A stretch of 64,000 bases of DNA, taken from Xanthomonas sp. Leaf148 (GTDB taxonomy: Bacteria > Pseudomonadota > Gammaproteobacteria > Xanthomonadales > Xanthomonadaceae). Below the pieces are notes generated by a model. The model worked only from the letters and a program-made list of their open reading frames with translations. It had not been told where the DNA came from and searched no databases. The position numbers and the translations under genes are program-made. Below are positions 8,942-17,317 of this stretch, piece after piece. The DNA lies in contig NZ_LMOP01000009.1 in NCBI RefSeq assembly GCF_001423585.1, forward strand, positions 235,496 to 299,495, in the 5' to 3' direction. Each line of letters begins with the position of its first letter. The first letter of the stretch is position 1.

Positions 8942-9891
8942 TCCTCGCAGCGTTGCTTGCCGTGTGCCTGCTGGCCAATGGATGCAATGCAGCCGCGCCG
9001 ATGTGGATGGGTGCCAACGTCAAGGTTTCGGCCAATGCGCCGTGGGAAAGCGCTGCCGCTGCACAGTCGCTGGATGCGTTGGCCGGCACCGGTGCGCGCA
9101 AGGCGCTGCTGGTGGCCTTCGTCTGGCAAGCGAACCCGCAATCGAACGACCCGGTGCTGGGTAGCGATAGCAGCCTGGAGGCCATGCGCGCTGCGCTGCG
9201 TCAGAGTCATCGGTCCGGTCTGCAGCCCACGCTCAAGGTGCATGTCTGGATTCCCGGCCACTGGGCCGGCGAGGTGGCGCCCGCCGACCAGGCGGCCTGG
9301 TTTGCCGCATATCAAAAGGCACTGCTGCCGCTGGCGCAGCTGGCCGAAGACGAACACGCCGAAGCGTTGGTTGTCGGCACCGAACTGCGCAAGCTGCAGG
9401 ACGCGCCGCAATGGCCCGAGCTGGTCGCGGCGGTGCGCAAGGTCTATCGCGGCAAGCTGTTGTATGTGGCCGACGGGATGGAGCATGCGGAAACCTTCCG
9501 TTACTGGTCGCTGTTCGATGCGGTCGGCACCAGCCTGTATCCGCGTCTTTCCGACGCTGCCGGCGCGCGCGCTGCCGAAATGAATGCCGCCGCGCAGCGC
9601 CTGCAGGATCTGGGGCAACGCGTGGGCAAGCCGGTGTGGGTGGCCGAGTTGGGCCTGCGTTCGGCACGCGGCAGTCTTGCCGCACCGTGGGAAAGCCCGG
9701 AGCAACGCACCGCCGCGGTGGATACCCGCCTGCAACTGCAGGTGCTGCAGCAGTGGCGAAAGGTGTTGCAGGCGCACGGCGTGGACGGCATCGCGCTGTG
9801 GTGCTGGTACACCGACCCCGCCGCCGGCGGCCCGGGCGACAGCGACTTCACCGTGCAGGGCAAGCCGGCGCAGCAGGTGCTGGCGCGTTGA
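8923..9891 (+). CDS. GH113-like TIM-barrel lipoprotein (putative glycan hydrolase)
   Basis: A 322-aa secreted protein. The N-terminus is a lipoprotein signal with lipobox LLANGC (Cys at about residue 21), so it should be anchored on the periplasmic face of a membrane. The mature part reads as a (beta/alpha)8 glycoside hydrolase of the GH113/GTA-TIM type: LKVHVWIPGHW, VVGTELRKL (candidate acid/base Glu), VWVAELGLRS (candidate nucleophile Glu) and a Trp-rich end, IALWCWYTDP. It overlaps xagC by 19 bp and is the last gene of the operon, so it probably trims or edits the glycan made by the XagB-like enzyme, as BcsZ does for cellulose. Substrate specificity is inference. Confidence 0.78.
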   Translation: MCKRVLILAALLAVCLLANGCNAAAPMWMGANVKVSANAPWESAAAAQSLDALAGTGARKALLVAFVWQANPQSNDPVLGSDSSLEAMRAALRQSHRSGLQPTLKVHVWIPGHWAGEVAPADQAAWFAAYQKALLPLAQLAEDEHAEALVVGTELRKLQDAPQWPELVAAVRKVYRGKLLYVADGMEHAETFRYWSLFDAVGTSLYPRLSDAAGARAAEMNAAAQRLQDLGQRVGKPVWVAELGLRSARGSLAAPWESPEQRTAAVDTRLQLQVLQQWRKVLQAHGVDGIALWCWYTDPAAGGPGDSDFTVQGKPAQQVLAR

Positions 9892-10357
9892 GGCACTGAT
9901 GCGCGACCGCGCTCGGCGACAGGCCGGCGCGGCCTTTGTGTGGTCGCCCCAGCTTTAGCAGCTGCTCAGGGGGTGGAGCTGCGATCTGCGAGCTGCAGCC
10001 TTGTGGATCAGGCTGGCGCCGCTGGTGCGTGACACTAAGCGCTGCTCACAAAACGTAGCGAGCAGTCGTCAGGAGAGTGTGGACGGCGCGCTCAGAACCG
10101 GCGTGTACATGCTGCACCGAACACCGAACACCGAACACCGAACACCGCCCGCGCCCGCCTGGCGGTGAGCACCGTCCTTTTCTTAGCTGCTCTAAGTGAC
10201 CGCAAGCCCCATGCGGCCCCGCAGACGCCCAGGGAAATTCGACAAGGCCCCCGCGCTGGAGCGTGCGCCCTTAACTTAGGGCGGGGAGCCGCGGCCGGCG
10301 GTCGGGTCATGCCCAATGCACGCGCGGCCACTGTCGCTGCGGGCATAATCCGGCGGC
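9892..10357. other. Intergenic region with a short heptamer array
   Basis: 466 bp between the glycan operon and pncB with no supported gene. It contains four perfect CACCGAA heptamers in tandem at 10115-10142, then a degenerate fifth. The rest is GC-rich with no obvious terminator U-tract. Confidence 0.6.
10115..10149. repeat. Heptanucleotide tandem repeat (CACCGAA)x4 plus CACCGCC
   Basis: A perfect 7-bp period repeat in noncoding DNA. Because the unit is a heptamer, it belongs to the same class of repeat-length behaviour as the GGGAATC-type arrays elsewhere in the window. Copy number is likely to vary between strains. Confidence 0.85.
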
Positions 10358-11539
10358 ATGATCATCCATTCGTTGCTCGACACCGACCTGTACAAATTCA
10401 CCATGATGCAGGCGGTGCTGCATCAGCACCCGGCCGCGCAGGTCGATTACCGCTTCAAGTGCCGCACGCCCGGCGTGGATCTGGCGCAGTTCATCGATGA
10501 GATCTCGCGCGAGATCGATGCCTTGTGCCGGCTGCGCCTGCGCGAGGACGAGGTGGACTACCTGCGCAGCCTGCGCTTCATCAAGCCGGATTTCGCCGAT
10601 TTTCTGGCGCTGTTCCATCTGGACCGCAAATACCTGCAGCTGTCGGCGTCGACCACCCACCCAGGTGAGATCGAGCTGACCATCCGCGGCCCGTGGCTGC
10701 ACACCATCCTGTTTGAAGTGCCGTTGCTGGCGATCATCAACGAGGTGTGGTTCCGCAACACCTCCGAGCCGGATTTTGAAGAGGGCCGCAGCCGCCTGCG
10801 CGCCAAGGTGAGCAGCCTGCGCAACATGCCGGCCGGCTGCAAGATCGCCGACTACGGTACCCGTCGCCGCTACTCGCGGCACTGGCATGGCGAGCTGCTG
10901 CCGCTGCTGCGCGATGGCCTGGGCGAGCAGTTCGTGGGCACCAGTAACGTGTATTTCGCCAAGCATTACGGGCTGACCCCGCTGGGCACCATGGCGCACG
11001 AATACCTGCAGGCATTCCAGGCGCTGGGGCCGCGGCTGCGCGACAGCCAGGTCGCCGCGCTGGAATCGTGGGCGCGCGAATACCGCGGCGATCTGGGCAT
11101 TGCGCTGTCGGACATCGTGGGGCTGGACGCGTTCTTGCGCGACTTCGATCTGTATTTCTGCAAGCTGTTCGACGGCATGCGCCACGACTCCGGCGACCCG
11201 TTCGAATGGGGCGAGCGGGTGATCGCGCATCTGGAAGCCCACCGCATCGATCCCAAGACCAAGGTGCTGGTCTTCAGCGACGGCCTCAACATCGACAAGG
11301 TGATGCGCCTGTACGCGCACTTCCACACCCGTTGCCGGCTGGCCTTCGGGGTGGGCACCAGCCTCACCAACGACCTGGGGCCGACGCCGCTACAGATCGT
11401 CATCAAGATGGTCCGCTGCAACGACCAACCGGTGGCCAAGCTCAGCGATTCGCCGGGCAAGAGCATGTGCGAAGACGCCGGCTACCTGCGTTACCTGCGC
11501 GACGTGTTCGGTCTGCCGCCGATGCCCGAAGGGGCCTGA
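10358..11539 (+). CDS. pncB: Nicotinate phosphoribosyltransferase
   Basis: Cytoplasmic NAD-salvage enzyme joining nicotinate to PRPP with ATP to give nicotinate mononucleotide. The 393-residue product has the family N-terminus [15 protein letters not shown] and YRFKCRTPG. The core reads [21 protein letters not shown], whose His is the phosphorylated or regulatory residue region. It continues with LRHDSGDP-like [14 protein letters not shown] and the phosphate-binding VLVFSDGLN and GVGTSLTND. Length and motif order are typical and complete. It is a single gene between the two polysaccharide operons. A weak hairpin follows (11561-11596) without a T-run. Confidence 0.96.
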   Translation: MIIHSLLDTDLYKFTMMQAVLHQHPAAQVDYRFKCRTPGVDLAQFIDEISREIDALCRLRLREDEVDYLRSLRFIKPDFADFLALFHLDRKYLQLSASTTHPGEIELTIRGPWLHTILFEVPLLAIINEVWFRNTSEPDFEEGRSRLRAKVSSLRNMPAGCKIADYGTRRRYSRHWHGELLPLLRDGLGEQFVGTSNVYFAKHYGLTPLGTMAHEYLQAFQALGPRLRDSQVAALESWAREYRGDLGIALSDIVGLDAFLRDFDLYFCKLFDGMRHDSGDPFEWGERVIAHLEAHRIDPKTKVLVFSDGLNIDKVMRLYAHFHTRCRLAFGVGTSLTNDLGPTPLQIVIKMVRCNDQPVAKLSDSPGKSMCEDAGYLRYLRDVFGLPPMPEGA

Positions 11540-11730
11540 CCAGCGGCGGCAATGACTGACGCAGGCCGGCATGAACTGCCGAAACGGGCGGCCTGCTGTC
11601 GGGGAATGCCCGGAAAAGTGAGATGCATCTCTCAAACGCTGGTTGGCAAACGTTAACATTGGCATCACGCTTGCATCACTTTTAGTGCAACCGTCGTATG
11701 TGACGTCCCTTTCCTTGCGAAGCCTGTTGA

Positions 11731-12186
11731 ATGCCTGCACTCGACCCCTTGTCGCTGTACCGCACGCGGAGCTGCTCCCGGCAGTGGCTGGGCTTTGTGC
11801 GGGCGATGGCCGAGGAGTTCGGCGCCGAGCTGCCCGAGCACGACCTGTCCACCTTGATGGCCCGGATCGGCCGCCGCTTCGCGCGTGAGCACAGGCTGGC
11901 GTCCTGCGCCGCGCTGGACGAGGTGCAACAGGCCGCCAATGCGATCTGGGACAGCTGCGACTGGGGCCAGTGCGCAATGGACGAATACCCTGACCACGTG
12001 CAGATCCGGCACGGCGGTGCGCCGTTGAGCGTGGCGCTGGACGGGGCTGGCTGGAGCGATGGGTTCCTGCAAGGGGTCTACGAAGGATGGTTCCAGCAAT
12101 TGGGGATGCTGGCAGGCCTGGCGGTGCAGACCGTGCCGGCCGATTCCGTCGATCTGCGCCTGTTTGTCCTGGCGCGGACGGCATGA
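11731..12186 (+). CDS. bcsD: Cellulose synthase subunit BcsD
   Basis: A 151-residue periplasmic/structural subunit of type I bacterial cellulose synthase complexes. In Komagataeibacter BcsD forms rings that help line up glucan chains. The length matches known BcsD (about 156 aa). The pattern of an N-terminal helical part (LGRRFA-like RIGRRFAREH), a central WDSCDWGQCAM and a C-terminal DGFLQGVYEGWFQQLG fits the BcsD fold signature of LEGLYGRW. It is the first gene of the bcs operon, followed after 28 bp by the next gene. Sequence divergence from acetic-acid-bacterial BcsD is large, so the call combines pattern and context. No signal peptide is seen. Confidence 0.82.
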   Translation: MPALDPLSLYRTRSCSRQWLGFVRAMAEEFGAELPEHDLSTLMARIGRRFAREHRLASCAALDEVQQAANAIWDSCDWGQCAMDEYPDHVQIRHGGAPLSVALDGAGWSDGFLQGVYEGWFQQLGMLAGLAVQTVPADSVDLRLFVLARTA

Positions 12187-12214
12187 GCATGTGCGATCAG
12201 GCAAGGGGAGTGTG

Positions 12215-12724
12215 ATGGCACCGAAGAACACCAAGAACACGTCGGGACACGACGACGTATCGGGTCTGTTCGCGCGTTTGGGGACGCAGGCGAGCGAGGG
12301 CTATCACGATTTCGCCTACACCCAGCTGCCGCCGCGCAAGCCGGGCGTGGCGCCTGCCGAGGCGCCGGAAGCTACGCAGACGGCGCCGGTTGCGCCGGAG
12401 GCTGCGGTCGCGCCGGTACACGTGCCGACAGCGCGTTCGCCCGCACTGTCAGCGGCAGTGGCGACGCCGGTCGCACCGCTCGTGGCCCCGTCGTCGCCGG
12501 TGATGCAGGCAACGGCGCTTGCCGACCAGACAGTTGGCGTATCGCCCGGCGATGCGCTGGCACCGCTGCGCAAATTGCGGCAACGCGATGAGCCTGTCGC
12601 GCGCGGCCTGTTGTCGCTGGAGCGGCCGGCGCAGACGCCGTTGGAACAGCTGTTCCAGCGGTTGCTGCAGGCCGACGCGCGCGCCTCTGCGCACAGCCCG
12701 CTCCAGCGCCTGCGCTCGCGTTGA
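12215..12724 (+). CDS. bcsP: BcsP/BcsO-like Pro/Ala-rich accessory protein
   Basis: A 169-aa low-complexity protein with a clear AAGGGGAG ribosome-binding site before ATG 12215. Residues about 10-30 hold the motif DDVSGLFARLG followed by YHDFAY. This resembles the short N-terminal DDIxxLFxxFG...Y motif shared by BcsR/BcsO/BcsP accessory proteins of cellulose operons. The remainder is Ala/Pro/Val-rich (residues 40-130) with a basic C-terminal helix containing FQRLLQADARAS. It sits between bcsD and bcsA with 28-bp and 85-bp gaps. A role in assembling or regulating the synthase at the membrane is inferred from context. BcsO and BcsP cannot be separated with certainty by eye. Confidence 0.65.
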   Translation: MAPKNTKNTSGHDDVSGLFARLGTQASEGYHDFAYTQLPPRKPGVAPAEAPEATQTAPVAPEAAVAPVHVPTARSPALSAAVATPVAPLVAPSSPVMQATALADQTVGVSPGDALAPLRKLRQRDEPVARGLLSLERPAQTPLEQLFQRLLQADARASAHSPLQRLRSR

Positions 12725-12809
12725 GCGCTCCCTTCCGTGATGCCCGGCAAGCGCGTGATGCGTTTGTCGCCGCGTTGCCGTACGTCTGCCACGTTTCCAG
12801 GATTGCCCG

Positions 12810-14951
12810 ATGACCACTGCCAGCCTTCGTTCCGCATCACCGTTGCCCACGCTGGCAACCTGGGCGCTGTGGCTGCTGGGTGCGTTGTTGCTGGTGTTTG
12901 TGGTCGCAGTCCCGATGGATGTCACCCAGCAGCTGGTGTTCTCCGGCGTGCTGTTCGCAGTGGCGCTGGCGGTGCGCAACCGTGGCGGGCGGGTGGTCAT
13001 CCTGATGATGATGGGGATGTCGCTGGCAGTGTCGTGCCGCTACATCTGGTGGCGCATGACCCAGACCATGGGCGTTGGCAGCGCGGTGGATTTCATCCTC
13101 GGCCTGGGCCTGCTTGGTGCGGAGCTGTACGCGTTCGTGATCCTGGTGCTGGGCTATTTTCAGGTGCTGTGGCCGCTCAATCGCAAGCCGGTCCCATTGC
13201 CTGCCGACCAGAGCCTGTGGCCGAGCGTGGATGTGTTCATTCCCACCTACAACGAGCCGTTGTCGGTGGTGCGCACCACGGTGCTGGCCGCCAGCGTGAT
13301 CGATTGGCCCGCCGGCAAGATCAATATCTATCTGCTCGATGACGGCCGCCGCGACGAATTCCGCGAGTTCTGTGCCGAGGTCGGCATCAACTACGTCACC
13401 CGCACCAACAACGCGCACGCCAAGGCCGGCAACATCAACGCCGCCTTGAAAAAATGCAGCGGCGAATACGTGGCCATCTTCGATTGCGACCACATCCCGA
13501 CCCGCTCGTTCCTGCAGGTGGCGATGGGCTGGTTTCTGCGCGATACCAAGCTGGCGCTGGTGCAGATGCCGCACTATTTCTTTTCGCCGGACCCGTTCGA
13601 GCGCAACCTCGATACGCATGGCAAGGTGCCCAACGAAGGCGAGCTGTTTTACGGTTTGTTGCAGGATGGCAACGACCAATGGAATGCCACGTTCTTCTGC
13701 GGTTCGTGCGCGGTGATCAAGCGCACTGCGTTGGAAGAGGTTGGCGGCGTGGCAGTGGAAACCGTCACCGAAGATGCGCACACCGCGCTCAAGTTACAGC
13801 GTCGCGGCTATCGCACCGCGTATCTGGCAGTGCCGCAGGCAGCGGGTCTGGCCACCGAGAGCCTGTCCGGGCACGTGGCGCAGCGCATCCGCTGGGCGCG
13901 CGGTATGGCGCAGATCGCGCGCATCGACAACCCGTTGCTCGGCCGCGGGCTCAAGCTGTCGCAGCGGCTGTGCTATCTCAACGCGATGCTGCATTTCTTC
14001 TACGGCTTGCCGCGCATCATCTATCTCACCGCACCGCTGGCGTATCTGTTCTTCGGCGCGCACGTGATCCAGGCGTCGGCATTGATGATCCTGGCCTACG
14101 CGCTGCCGCATATTCTGCAGGCCAATCTGACCAATCTGCGCGTGCAGAGCCGCTTCCGGCATCTGCTGTGGAACGAGGTCTACGAGACCACGCTGGCCTG
14201 GTACATCTTCCGCCCGACGCTGGTGGCCTTGCTCAATCCCAAACTCGGCAAGTTCAACGTCACGCCCAAGGGCGGGCTGGTAGCGCGCGGTTATTTCGAT
14301 GCGCAGATCGCCAAGCCGTATCTGTTCCTGCTGCTGCTCAACGTGGCCGGCGTGGTGGCCGGCGTGCTGCGGCTGGTCTATGTCGGCGGCAGCGGCGAGC
14401 AGCAGACGATCTGGTTCAACCTGGCCTGGACGCTCTACAACATGGTGCTGCTGGGCGCCACGATTGCCACCGCCAGCGAAACCCGCCAGGTGCGTAGCGC
14501 GCACCGGGTGCCGCTGGATGTCCCGGTCAATCTTTACCTGCCCGACGGCGGCGTGCTGGCCTGCCGCTCGGTGAATTTTTCCACCGGCGGCATGGCGATC
14601 AAGCTCGCGCAACCGCAGCCGATCGAACCCGGCTCGACTGTGCAAATCGGGCTCAGTCATCGCGGTGTGGAGCAGACCTTGCCGGCCGTGGTGCGTCAGG
14701 ATCGCGATGGTCAGGTCAGCATCCAGTTCACCGAGATGTCGATGGAACAGGAACGCTGGCTGGTGGCATCGACCTTTGCGCGTGCCGATATCTGGTTGTC
14801 GCAATGGGGCCAGCACGATCGCGATTCGTTCTGGCGCTCGATGGGCCAGGTGCTGGCCGCCAGTGCGCGCGGATTCGGGCGCCTGGGTCGGCATATGGTG
14901 GACAGCACGCGTCAGGGCTTCCGCCCGGCGCGCGCGGATCTGGAGTCGTGA
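12810..14951 (+). CDS. bcsA: Cellulose synthase catalytic subunit BcsA (UDP-forming)
   Basis: Inner-membrane enzyme of 713 aa that polymerises UDP-glucose into beta-1,4-glucan and extrudes it. The GT2 core is complete: IPTYNEP, LLDDGRRDEF (about 177), FDCDH as the DxD (about 226), VTEDAHTALKL with the catalytic Asp (about 319) and QRIRW (about 356). Membrane helices flank the core (about 15-105 and 390-560). The C-terminal PilZ domain has the c-di-GMP motif RSAHR (about 561) and NFSTGG (about 587), so activity should be c-di-GMP dependent. bcsB starts at the stop codon. All key residues are present. Confidence 0.97.
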   Translation: MTTASLRSASPLPTLATWALWLLGALLLVFVVAVPMDVTQQLVFSGVLFAVALAVRNRGGRVVILMMMGMSLAVSCRYIWWRMTQTMGVGSAVDFILGLGLLGAELYAFVILVLGYFQVLWPLNRKPVPLPADQSLWPSVDVFIPTYNEPLSVVRTTVLAASVIDWPAGKINIYLLDDGRRDEFREFCAEVGINYVTRTNNAHAKAGNINAALKKCSGEYVAIFDCDHIPTRSFLQVAMGWFLRDTKLALVQMPHYFFSPDPFERNLDTHGKVPNEGELFYGLLQDGNDQWNATFFCGSCAVIKRTALEEVGGVAVETVTEDAHTALKLQRRGYRTAYLAVPQAAGLATESLSGHVAQRIRWARGMAQIARIDNPLLGRGLKLSQRLCYLNAMLHFFYGLPRIIYLTAPLAYLFFGAHVIQASALMILAYALPHILQANLTNLRVQSRFRHLLWNEVYETTLAWYIFRPTLVALLNPKLGKFNVTPKGGLVARGYFDAQIAKPYLFLLLLNVAGVVAGVLRLVYVGGSGEQQTIWFNLAWTLYNMVLLGATIATASETRQVRSAHRVPLDVPVNLYLPDGGVLACRSVNFSTGGMAIKLAQPQPIEPGSTVQIGLSHRGVEQTLPAVVRQDRDGQVSIQFTEMSMEQERWLVASTFARADIWLSQWGQHDRDSFWRSMGQVLAASARGFGRLGRHMVDSTRQGFRPARADLES

Positions 14952-14956
14952 GCGTG

Positions 14957-17317
14957 ATGCGTGGTGTTTCCCTTTCCCCTGCCAAGAAGCAACTGATGCG
15001 AATGTCCCCGGCCGTGTTGACCTGCGCGTTCACGCTTCTGGCCGGTCTGGCGCAGGCGCAACAGATCGCAACGACGGCGCCTGCCGCGCAGACAGGCGCC
15101 GATGCGCAAAGTGCCACCGCCGCAGCGGTCGTGCCTACCGCGGCCACACCGCCCGCCGGCAGCGCGCGCGCGGCCACGCTGCGCGATCTGGGCATCGATT
15201 ACGAAATCACCTTGCGTGGTGTGCAGGGCAGTGCCGGCGTGCCCTTCAGCGTGCGTAGCGACGAGATCGTCACCGCTGCCACGCTCAATCTGAAATACAG
15301 CTACTCGCCGTCGCTGCTGCCGGACCTGTCGCACGTCAAGGTCACCATCAACGGCGTGACCGTTGCGAGCTTGCCCACCGACAAGGCCAACGCCGGCAAG
15401 TTGCTGTCGGCCGATCTGCCGATCGACCCGCGGCTGATCACCGACTACAACCAGCTCAACCTGCAACTCATCGGGCATTACACCCGCGAGTGCGAAGACC
15501 CCGACCACAGCAGCCTGTGGGCGAATGTGGATGCGGCCACCAGCCTGTCGCTGACCACCACGCCGCTGGCGCTGGCCAACAACCTGGCGCTGCTGCCGGT
15601 GCCGTTTTTCGATGTGCGCGATACGCGGCGTCTGGAGCTGCCGTTCTATTTCCCGCAGCAGCCGGATATGGCCACGCTGCAGGCGGCCGGCACCGTGGCA
15701 TCGTGGTTCGGCACCCTGGCCGGCTATCGTGGCGCGGTATTCCCGGCTTCGACCAGCAGCTTGCCGGCGACCGGCAACGCGGTGGTGTTCGCCACACCCA
15801 ACACCTTGCCTGCGCAGTTCGCCACCGCCGACAGCGGTGTGGCCGATATCCGCGGGCCGACGGTTGCCATCGTGGTCAACCCGACCGATCCCAACGGCAA
15901 GCTGCTGCTGGTGCTCGGCCGCAACACCGAGGATCTGCAACGCGCGGCCACCGCGCTGGCGTTGCGCGCACCGCTGACCGGTGCGGTGGCGCGGATCGGC
16001 GAGATGTCTGCGCCGACGCCACGTCGGCCGTACGACGCGCCCAAATGGATTTCGAGCGAGCATCCGGTGCGTTTCGGCGATTTGGTCACCCAGCCCGGCG
16101 CGCTCAACGTCACCGGCTATCACCCGGACCTGATCCGGGTCGGGTTGCAGCTGCCGCCGGACTTGTTCGTGTGGGAACGCGACGGCATTCCGGTGGCGCT
16201 GAAGTACCGCTACACGCTGCCGGAAGAGGACAACAAGTCCGCGCTCAACGTCAGCATCAACGAGTCGTTCGTGACCACCTTGCCGCTGACCGGCCGCCCA
16301 TTCGCCGAGTCCACGCCGGTGCGCTGGTGGAACAGCCTGAGCACGCGCGGCAACATGCCGGTGCATCAGGATCTGACGCTGCCGGTGGGCGCGTTTTCGG
16401 CCAATAGCCAGCTGCGCTTCCACTTCTTTTTCGATCGCCCGCAAGGCGAGGCCTGCAAGAACACCTTCCCGGATGTCTCCGGCGCCATCGATGCCGATTC
16501 CACCATCGACCTGAGCGGTTTCGACCACTACATGGCGATGCCGAATCTGGCCGCGTTCGCCAACGCCGGTTATCCGTTCACGCGGCTGGCCGATCTGTCC
16601 GAATCGGCGATCGTGCTGCCCAATAATCCGGGCGACCAGGATCTGGGCAATGTGCTGACCTTGCTCGGCCGGTTCGGTGCGTCCACCGGCTACCCGGCAC
16701 TGCATGCGCAGATCATCGCCGCCAGCGCGGTGCAGCAGCACGCCGATCGCGATCTGTTGCTGCTGGGCAGCGCCGAATCGCAACCGCTGTTCAAGCAATG
16801 GCGTGCGCAGCTGCCGGTGGGCCAGGACGGGCAGAACCGCCGCATAGGCCTGACCGATTGGCTGTTCGAAAAACTACCCGGCTTCCTGTCCTTCGACGCG
16901 CGCCGCACCGATCTGCCGACCACCACCGACATCGCGTTGCAGCCACAGCCGGACGACGTGTTGCTGATGGGCTTCGAATCGCCGTTGAAATCCGGCCGCA
17001 GCGTGGTCGCGTTTCAGACCGAAGACCCGGCCAACATGAATCGTCTGTTCGATGCCTGGTTCGACCCGGCCTTGCTCAAGGACTTCCAGGGCAGCGTGGT
17101 GTTGCTGCAGCAGAAAAAGGTCACCAGCCTGGTCGGCAATCAGACCTACTACGTGGGTCACTTGCCGCTGCCGACCTGGCTGCGCTGGTACTTCTCGCAT
17201 CACCCGGTGTGGCTGGCCCTGACCGTGGTGCTGCTGGCGCTGCTGCTGGCACTGGCCGCGCGCGTCCTGCTGCGCCGGCATACCGCCGAGCGCCTCAACG
17301 ACGGCCACGGGGCATGA
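14957..17317 (+). CDS. bcsB: Cellulose synthase periplasmic subunit BcsB
   Basis: A 786-aa subunit with a signal peptide (about to residue 35, LTCAFTLLAGLAQA), a long periplasmic part of carbohydrate-binding and flavodoxin-like modules, and one C-terminal anchor (WLALTVVLLALLLALAARVL) that docks to BcsA. Typical BcsB text includes LGIDYEITLRGVQGSAGVPF, LLPDLSHVKVTINGV, and the DxD-rich ISSEHPVRFGDL. The ATG at 14957 is used; GTG codons at 14948 and 14954 are alternatives, the first overlapping the bcsA stop as GTGA. It is coupled to bcsZ by an ATGA overlap. Needed for BcsA activity and for guiding the glucan across the periplasm. Confidence 0.95.
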   Translation: MRGVSLSPAKKQLMRMSPAVLTCAFTLLAGLAQAQQIATTAPAAQTGADAQSATAAAVVPTAATPPAGSARAATLRDLGIDYEITLRGVQGSAGVPFSVRSDEIVTAATLNLKYSYSPSLLPDLSHVKVTINGVTVASLPTDKANAGKLLSADLPIDPRLITDYNQLNLQLIGHYTRECEDPDHSSLWANVDAATSLSLTTTPLALANNLALLPVPFFDVRDTRRLELPFYFPQQPDMATLQAAGTVASWFGTLAGYRGAVFPASTSSLPATGNAVVFATPNTLPAQFATADSGVADIRGPTVAIVVNPTDPNGKLLLVLGRNTEDLQRAATALALRAPLTGAVARIGEMSAPTPRRPYDAPKWISSEHPVRFGDLVTQPGALNVTGYHPDLIRVGLQLPPDLFVWERDGIPVALKYRYTLPEEDNKSALNVSINESFVTTLPLTGRPFAESTPVRWWNSLSTRGNMPVHQDLTLPVGAFSANSQLRFHFFFDRPQGEACKNTFPDVSGAIDADSTIDLSGFDHYMAMPNLAAFANAGYPFTRLADLSESAIVLPNNPGDQDLGNVLTLLGRFGASTGYPALHAQIIAASAVQQHADRDLLLLGSAESQPLFKQWRAQLPVGQDGQNRRIGLTDWLFEKLPGFLSFDARRTDLPTTTDIALQPQPDDVLLMGFESPLKSGRSVVAFQTEDPANMNRLFDAWFDPALLKDFQGSVVLLQQKKVTSLVGNQTYYVGHLPLPTWLRWYFSHHPVWLALTVVLLALLLALAARVLLRRHTAERLNDGHGA

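Noticed and set aside
11561..11596. Terminator after pncB
   Set aside because: GCAGGCCG and CGGCCTGC can pair, but the loop is long and there is no T-run, so it is not listed as a terminator.
11620..11631. 12-bp palindrome GAGATGCATCTC before bcsD as an operator
   Set aside because: Perfect but short and without a second site or known regulator; too weak to call.
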